A stretch of 64,000 nucleotides of DNA from Charina bottae (Eukaryota; Chordata; Lepidosauria; Squamata; Charinaidae): positions 35,976,929 to 36,040,928 of the forward strand of contig JALMGJ010000004.1 of assembly GCA_023362775.1 (NCBI GenBank), written 5' to 3'. The position numbers and the translations under genes were made by a program. The notes beneath the pieces were generated by a model that was not told the DNA's origin, did not search any database, and saw nothing but the letters and a program-made list of their open reading frames with translations. Every line of letters starts with the position of its first letter. The first letter of the stretch is position 1. Shown in pieces: positions 58,236-64,000 of the stretch.

Positions 58236-58990
58236 CGCTCAACACGGGTGGGCGAAGAGCGGCCGTGGGGGGGTGGGCGGCTCTTCGCCACAGATCCCGC
58301 CGGAGCTGATCTCCCTGGACCCCGGACAGCTGGGCTTGCCTCCCTCCGCGAGGCCCAGGCGCGCTGGAAGCCTGAAGCGCCGGCGGAGGAGGAGGAGGAG
58401 GCCCGGGCCGGCTTCCAGCACGCCTGGGCCTTGCGGAGGGAGGCAAGCCCAGCTGCCCGGGGTCCAGGGAGATCAGCTCCGGCAGGATCTGTGGTGAAGA
58501 GCGGCCGTGGGGGGGGGGCGGCGACGACAAGCGGCGCGCTGAACGCCTGAAGCGCCGGCGGAGGAGGAGGAGGCCTGGGCCTCGCGGAGGGAGGCAAGCC
58601 CAGCTGCCCGGGGTCCAGGGAGATCAGCTCCGGCGGGATCTGTGGCGAAGAGCGGCCGTGGGGGGGGCTTGTCGTCGCCGCCCCCCCCCCCACGGCCGCT
58701 CTTCGCCACAGATCCCGCCGGAGCTGATCTCCCTGGACCCCGGGCAGCTGGGCTTGCCTCCCTCCGTGAGGCCCAGGCGCGCTGGAAGCCTGAAGCGCCG
58801 GCAGAGGAGGAGGAGGAGGCCCGGGCCAGCTTCCAGCGCGCCTGGGCCTTGCGGAGGGAGGCAAGCCCAGCTGTGCTTCAGGCTTTCAGCGCGCCGCTTG
58901 TCGTCGCCGCCCGCCCCCCCCCACGGCCGCTCTTCGCCACAGATCCCGCCGGAGCTGATCTCCCTGGATCCCGGGCAGCTGGGCCGGGTG
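58236..58990. repeat. Cluster of direct and inverted modules
   Basis: The block GCTCTTCGCCACAGATCCCG plus CCGGAGCTGATCTCCCTGGA occurs forward at about 58279, 58689 and 58930 and inverted at about 58459-58510 and 58609-58660. A GAGGAGGAGGAGGCC spacer separates some. The whole block can fold on itself. Confidence 0.88.
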
Positions 58991-59001
58991 GACGCCGTCT
59001 C

Positions 59002-59140
59002 CCGCCCGCAAACCCCGCCCCCTTCCACGTGATTGGCCCCCGCCCGCAAACCTCGCCCCCTTCCACGCGATTGGCCCCCGCCCGCAAACCCCGCCCCCTT
59101 CCACGCGATTGGCCCCCGCCCGCAAACCCCGCCCCCTGGC
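59002..59140. repeat. 38-bp tandem repeat, about four units
   Basis: CCCGCAAACCCCGCCCCC followed by TTCCACGYGATTGGCCC recurs every 38 bp; a related unit is at 56407-56455 near the left end. ATTGGCCC is a CCAAT-box inverse and CCCGCCCC is Sp1-like. Confidence 0.92.
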
Positions 59141-59399
59141 TCTCTAGCGTTTCAAAATGTGCACGAGCATGTCAAAATGGCTCCCGGCATAAAAAGTTTG
59201 CCGACCCCTGACCTAGAGGATGGAACGGAAGGGGTGCTTATCAGATTTTCAAATAATACCAAGTTAGGAGGATTGCCCAGAACTCAAAATTCAAAATGAA
59301 GGTTGTGCTGTATTTTGGAAAGTATTTTATAGTTAAAATTATAGTTATAAAGTTAAAGTTATAAATGTATAACATGAAATGTATAACATGAAATGTATA

Positions 59400-59490
59400 T
59401 GTGTATGTAAGCCGCCTAGAGTCCTCCGTTAGGGAGAGGATAGGCGGGGTATAAATATCAATATAAATAAATAAATAAATAAAATAAAAT
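59400..59490 (+). mobile_element. LINE tail
   Basis: TAAGCCGCCTAGAGTCCTCC, GTTAGGGAGAGGATAGGCGG and (AAAT)n. The same sequence forms the 3' end of the SINE at 39776-40265. Confidence 0.8.
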
Positions 59491-59494
59491 TTTG

Positions 59495-59990
59495 GTTATA
59501 AGATAAATTGGGATAAATCTTGTTTGCTTCCCCTGGGCAATGTGTAATATTTGTGATTTCTAGTTTTTATATTAAATATTTGGGGCTTTCTATGCCCTAA
59601 AATATTACTAAATATGTGGAAATAAATATGTCAAAACCTTTAAAAAGGTTGAAGTGGATGTTCAATAGAAGGTTTAAAATTCCTTGAAGCCTGTGGGGCA
59701 AAGTTAATGTTATTAAAATGAATATTGATTTATGTTTTTAGAGGTATTCCTGTGTTAATATTGAGTAAATATTTCCTTTGGATTGATAAGTTATTTAGGA
59801 AATTTATTTGGGATAGTGGAGCACCAAGGTTTTCCTTAGCTAAATTGAGATTACTATTTGAGGAAGGTGGTCTTAATTTATCTGATCTGCAAAAAGACCA
59901 TTGGGCCGATATTTTATTAGCCACCTGTTGGTGGAATGAAAATATAATGGAATATGTTATGGACTAAGTTGGAAAGTTATTATCTATTTC
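59495..59990 (+). mobile_element. L1 LINE fragment (ORF2 C-terminal part)
   Basis: VFRGIPVLILSKYFLWIDKL, FRKFIWDSGAPRFSLAKL and FEEGGLNLSDLQKDHWADI match the post-RT region of L1 ORF2 (the FIW...KPR, LPKEKGGLGLPNLKLYYWA block). Short and truncated at both ends. Confidence 0.8.
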
Positions 59991-60064
59991 CTTTGTGATA
60001 ATGGCAAGTGCTTGGAGCAACATATAGCAGAAAAAATGTTTTATTTCCAGCAGAAAATATATTG

Positions 60065-61195
60065 TGGAGTCCTTGGCGCTCTCTGAGCCTTGTTGTTTTC
60101 TTGCAGACATTTCATTGCCAGCCTAGGCAACATCTTCAGTGCGAAAAGGGAGTGGGACTTGCTCTTTGTTTATATACCATGGCTTGTCCTGCTTGTATTG
60201 GTGGAGGTGTTGTTCTCTCCTTAGGAGTTCCTTGATTGGGCTGTTGTTTGCTGCTTGGTTGATTGACTGAGTTAATAGTTCCTTGATTAGGGTATATTGT
60301 GCTGTTTGATTGTTTCTCTGGTGTCAATCTTTGCATATCTGGGTGTTGATTGCTGGCAAGGAGGTGTTCTGGTCTTTTGGCTTTTCTATTATCTCTTATG
60401 AATGGTATGTAAATGTTGTTTACCTCTATGTGTCTGTTGATGGCTGCTTTGTCTGAGTGCCAAGCTTCTAGGACAGAGCTTTCCAAACTGTGTGTCGCGA
60501 CACAAAAGTGTGTCGCCTGCGGGGCCCAGATGTGTCGCGTCAAAACCCAGAAGTGCTGATGGCGCGCCATCAGCGTTTCCAGGTTTTCCCGTGGCGACAC
60601 ACCAACGGCGGTGCGCGAAAATCCGAAAGCGCCGCAGCCACAGCGGCACGCAAAACCTGAAAGCGGCAGCAGCACTTCTGGGTTTTTGTGCGCTGCCGCA
60701 ATGGCAGCGTTTCCGGGTTTTCCCGCGGCAACACACCAACGGCGGCACAAAAACCAAAAGCGCTGCAGCCACAGCAGCGCGCGAAACCGGAAAGCGGCAG
60801 CAGTGCTTCTGGGTTTTTGCACGCTGCCGCAATGGCGGCACTTCCGGGTTTTCCTGCAGCGACACACCAACAGCGGTTGGTGTGTTGCCGCGGGAAAACT
60901 TTGGAAAGCCCTGTTCTAGGAATTCTCTGACATTTTTGGATTTGGCTTGGTTTAAGATGCTCACAGTTTCCCAGTTGAAAGTATGGTTGAGTCTGTCCAT
61001 GTGTTGTGAGATTAAGGAGTTTTCATCGTGTCTTCTGACTGCTAGTTGGTGTTCGTGGATGCGTTCTGCTAGTCTTCTGCTGGTCTGTCCTACATAGCGG
61101 CTGCTACAGTCCTTACAATGTATGTTGTAGATAACTCCTGTTTTTTCTTCTTGGTCTACTGGGTCTTTTGGGTTACTTACGATGTTCTGAAGGGT
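60065..61195 (-). mobile_element. Penelope-like element, GIY-YIG endonuclease region and 3' end
   Basis: On the minus strand: CRQTSRRLAE-like text, HEHQLAVRRHDENSLISQH, MDRLNHTFNWETVSILNQA, REFLEAWHSDKAAINRHIE, then a long tail with the conserved GAAGATGTTGCCTAGGCTGG CAATGAAATGTCTGC. The frame is continuous across the MITE once it is taken out. The reverse transcriptase is missing. Confidence 0.88.
60474..60913 (+). mobile_element. G+C-rich hAT-like MITE, copy 12 (nested in Penelope)
   Basis: Perfect duplication TTCTAGGA at 60466-60473 and 60914-60921, inside a coding block of the Penelope element. Longest copy of the family; TTTTCCCGCGGCAACACACC modules occur internally and at the B end, suggesting an internal duplication. 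Confidence 0.94.
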
Positions 61196-61329
61196 TTTAT
61201 ATGTTTATATATATATATAAACAGAAATTTAGAAAAAACATAATGATCTCCACAGTCTTGAAAAATTAGACCAGTGTTCAACATCATATGATTTAGTCTT
61301 CAAACAATCATCTAAGAGGATGGATGTTT

Positions 61330-62290
61330 AACTGTCACAAATGGAAGGTCCTGCATCTGCATCCAGATCTGGAGTTCTGGGGATACCTTGGTGGTGGTGT
61401 GTGTGAGGATAATCTAGGATTATTAGTGGACCATCAGCTGAACTTGTGAACCATCAGCATGCAGTTTAATGCCCCAGTTAAAAAGGCCAATGCAGTATTA
61501 GACTGAATTAACAGAAGCATAGTATCATGGAAGGCAATTGTTTCATTGTACTACGTACTGGTTAGACTGCATTTGGAGTACAGTACCCAGTTCTGAACAC
61601 TGCACTTTAAAATGGAGCCGGAAAAGAAAAGGCTCAGGGTTGAAATGATAGTGGCTTACAAATATCTAAAAGGCTGTCATTACAAAAGGAGTCAAGTCAA
61701 TTTTCTGTTGAAACAAAGAGCAGACCAAGAACCAACAGGTTGAAATTAAAAGAAATATTCAGGCTGAATCTGACAGTAAGAGCTGTTAAGCTGTGGAACT
61801 GCCTGCCTTGTACAGCGGTAGGCTGCTGGGTGGTTTTCAAATGAGCAGCTCTATGGTCAACCTATGAGATGTAATTTGTAAGATTTCTGACTGAGTAAGG
61901 GGCGTGGTGGCTCAGCGGGTAAGACGCCAGGCTTGTTGATCGGAAGATCGCAAGTTCGGAGGTTCGAATCCTTAGCCCTGCGTGCGGAGTGAGCTCCCGC
62001 ACTAGCTCCAGCTCTTGCCAACCTAGCAATTCAAAAGCATGCAAATGCAAGTAGATGAATAGGTACCACTTCAGTGGGTAGGTAACAGCGTTCCGTGCGC
62101 GTCATGCAGCCACAAAGACGTGGAAGCGTCTTTGGACAACGCTGGCTCTTCGGCTAACAAACGGAGATGAGCACCGGCCCCTAGAGTCGGACACGACTGC
62201 ACAAATGTGCGGGGGGAACCTTTACCTTTACTAGGGGGGGTTGGACTAGACAACCCATAAGGATCCTTCCAGGTTATAAAATGTATGAAT
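61330..62290 (+). mobile_element. CR1 LINE 3' end, split by a Sauria SINE
   Basis: Decayed C-terminal coding text (GTACTACGTACTGGTTAGAC, TGCATTTGGAGTACAGTACC, AAATATCTAAAAGGCTGTCA) and 3' UTR (AGCTGTGGAACTGCCTGCCT) lead, after the SINE, to GGGGGGTTGGACTAGACAAC CC, the CR1 3' signature. Confidence 0.87.
61899..62231 (+). mobile_element. Sauria-type SINE, full length, nested in CR1
   Basis: Head GGGGCGTGGTGGCTCAGCGG with B box GGTTCGAATCC, body and TTTACCTTTA tail complete. A target duplication is not clear. Confidence 0.92.
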
Positions 62291-62294
62291 CATA

Positions 62295-63835
62295 GAATTT
62301 TGTGATTACTTTAGAACTAGATGTGAAGCAAATATTCTACTTTTTTTTTTAAGGCAGGATTTATGAACCTGAAAATAATGTTGACATTTCTTTTATGTTC
62401 TTAAGTGAGATAATGTCATAACTGGCTAAAATCATAAATTCACTTCAGAGCTGAATACATCTTAATTTTTTTAAAATCTGAATTATCCGGCTGTGATTTT
62501 TACCATTTTGAAAAAAAATAAAAGGCCGTGAATGGAAATGTCTGTGCAATAGGCTGGAGAAATTCCAGAGAAATACACAGGAATGAAAAAATAGGTATAT
62601 AATAATGCTGTAAATACTCACTGACAGACATTATCAACTGGAAGCACATGATTGATAATGCTTTTGTCAATCCCATGCCCCAGCTGTGATTAAAGAATGA
62701 TTTAATCAAATCATAAAATTTGGAGGTTTTGTTTATATTTAAGTTCATAGAAAAGGGCTAAAGACTGGACCGGAATATTACTGTCCACCCATCCCTTTAC
62801 TTTCAGCCTTTCAGTGTTATGTTTATATTATATTATTTGTAAAAATGCCTTTAGAACCTTGGTGAGGGAGAGTGAGTAGAAAAATATGCCTGATCCTGAT
62901 ATAGTTAGACTTCTGCCTATAAATATTTTGCCTGTCAGTCCCAAAAAATCTCAGTATAAATTGACGTAATTATATTGAAAAGACCATATTCTTAACCCAT
63001 TTCCCAATATTCTTTATATTCTTGCCTAGCATCAACTCTTAATCATTCTGAGCAAGCTGGCTATTTTATTCCCTTGTAATAAGGAAGTATGTTATCGGAT
63101 TTTGCTACTGTGATAAACTGATGGACTAAAAAGAACCAGGCAGTTTGGTGAAGTCCATCTTTCATTGCCTTTTAAAGCTAAACTTGGAAAATATAGATAT
63201 CAGCTTCTTTTATGCTTAGCAGGTTTTCCCCACACACACATCTTATAGGGAGAGAGAAGGAAATTTCCTAGTACACCAGCACTGAACTTCATTTTGTTCT
63301 TAACAAAAATGTTTTAGGCTGTTTCACTGTTTTCCTGGATAGTCTACCAAGGGTTTTGGAAGCAAGTTTTTTTTTTGAAATTCAGGGTTGGTGTTAAATA
63401 TGAGACTTTTTAGCTGTGCTGCACTCCAATTATGCTCATATTGTGGACCAACTTGCTAACCGTGAGACCTGTTATTAGCCTGGCTAGGCCAAGCTGTTGT
63501 TGTTGGCTTGCATGTAATGGAGGTTATTCTGTCATATGTAATGATGGCAAACTCCTAGGGTAAATGAGATTTTGACAACACACACAAATAAAGATGGAGA
63601 TACTTCTTTGTAGGGTAACAGTGACTGATTTGTCCTTGATAGTGTGTGTGTGGGGGGGGGGGTTGCATCAGAATGAGTTTTATATTTTTTCTTACAATTC
63701 TTGTATTAGGGTTTGTTTTTTTTAATTATTAAGATAGCTACTCATACAGTACTAATAGTATTTAATAAAATGAAATGTTAAGTTTGGAACCAGAATCTAA
63801 TGTGAGCTGATGATAATCATCTAACAAGATCATGT
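62295..63835. other. Intron 1, nothing recognised
   Basis: A+T-rich, no repeat ends recognised. Confidence 0.45.
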
Positions 63836-63837
63836 AT

Positions 63838-63908
63838 CAACTAGGAAAGCACCAGGTGTAAATGAATTATCCATTAAACTATTTAAAGTTGCAGGAGAAG
63901 AGGCAGTT
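63838..63908 (+). mobile_element. RTE-type LINE scrap
   Basis: TRKAPGVNELSIKLFKVAGE EA resembles the RTE block before the RT (GKAxGxDxIPAELFK). Confidence 0.45.
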
Positions 63909-63985
63909 TTATTTATTTATTTATTAATCAAATTTATCACCGCCCATCTCTACCACGGTAGACTCTGGACGGTTTACAATAAATT
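63907..63985 (-). mobile_element. L2-type LINE tail
   Basis: TTTATTTATTTATTAATC then CACCGCCCATCTC and GACTCTGGACGGTTTACA is the antisense of the common LINE tail. Confidence 0.7.
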
Positions 63986-64000
63986 AAAGGGCTAATAGCT

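Larger units (their letters stand above)
56329..59210. mobile_element. G+C-rich hAT-like element, 2.9 kb, expanded by tandem repeats
   Basis: The left end CAAGGGTCGGAAATGGCGG and the inverse of the right end (CAGGGGTCGGCAAAC) are terminal inverted repeats. The perfect 8-bp duplication ACCTAGAG (56321-56328 and 59211-59218) has TA at positions 4-5. The first 80 bp contain GGCTCGCGAGCC, a hAT-style sub-terminal palindrome. In order inside: a 38-bp motif, the 204-bp array, inverted modules, a 4 x 38-bp array and an A+T-richer right end. There is no transposase. Confidence 0.88.
56155..59300 (+). mobile_element. CR1 LINE RT fragment, split by a 2.9-kb hAT-like element
   Basis: Left of the insertion the frame reads SSILNPLLINIFINDLE (CR1: GSVLGPVLFNIFINDLD); right of it, DLEDGTEGVLIRFSNNTKLG continues without a gap once one copy of the target duplication is removed. 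The catalytic F-x-D-D is FSNN, so the RT was dead. Only this palm segment remains. Confidence 0.85.
22666..64000 (+). other. ATP11A intron 1 (partial)
   Basis: No further ATP11A exon was found to the window end, so the first intron exceeds 41 kb. Everything listed to the right of the exon is intronic, transposon-derived sequence. Confidence 0.75.

Noticed and set aside
60136..61000. Chimeric frames of 203 and 244 codons
   Set aside because: Fusion of Penelope coding sequence with the inserted MITE.
26744..62231. tRNA genes suggested by A and B boxes
   Set aside because: They are SINE heads followed by SINE bodies and flanked by target duplications; none folds as an intact tRNA by eye.

Overview
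This is vertebrate nuclear DNA, almost certainly from a squamate reptile (lizard or snake; I cannot go lower). The evidence is the repeat mix: Bov-B LINEs, tRNA-headed Sauria-type SINEs, CORE-SINEs with a LINE tail, CR1, L2, L1 and Penelope fragments, solo LTRs and many non-autonomous hAT elements. Two anchors fix the locus. The first coding exon of TUBGCP3 lies on the minus strand (1640-1715) and the first coding exon of ATP11A on the plus strand (22627-22665). They are arranged head to head, as I recall the human order at 13q34. Both genes run out of the window; no other host exon was recognised.

Layout. 1-1639: start of TUBGCP3 intron 1. 1320-1990: CpG-rich TUBGCP3 promoter and first exon. 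2000-21180: about 19 kb of intergenic DNA, mostly transposon debris (Tigger-like and hAT MITEs, L2, CR1, RTE, one Bov-B sitting inside a hairpin, a solo LTR inside an RTE copy). 21180-22830: CpG-rich ATP11A promoter, 5' UTR and exon 1. 22666-64000: 41 kb of ATP11A intron 1, with CR1, L2 (one long copy split by a SINE), Bov-B, Sauria SINEs, LTRs, Penelope and L1 fragments, and a 2.9 kb G+C-rich hAT-like element carrying a 204-bp tandem array.

The most striking signal is a family of twelve short (194-440 bp) hAT-like elements. Their ends are close to CAGNGCTTTCCAAACTG and its inverse, and their interiors are unusually G+C-rich. Ten of the twelve have clear 8-bp target duplications, all with TA at positions 4-5, the pattern of Buster-type hAT transposition. 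The 2.9 kb element and another MITE near 2272 show the same duplication pattern. Several copies sit inside a SINE, an LTR or a Penelope copy, so the family was active late relative to those.

Most long open frames here are not genes. Those at 56.3-59 kb come from a repeat whose period is a multiple of three, and others are fusions across transposon junctions. The two genes have unrelated known roles: TUBGCP3 in microtubule nucleation, ATP11A in phospholipid flipping. What they share here is a divergent promoter arrangement about 20.9 kb apart, start codon to start codon.
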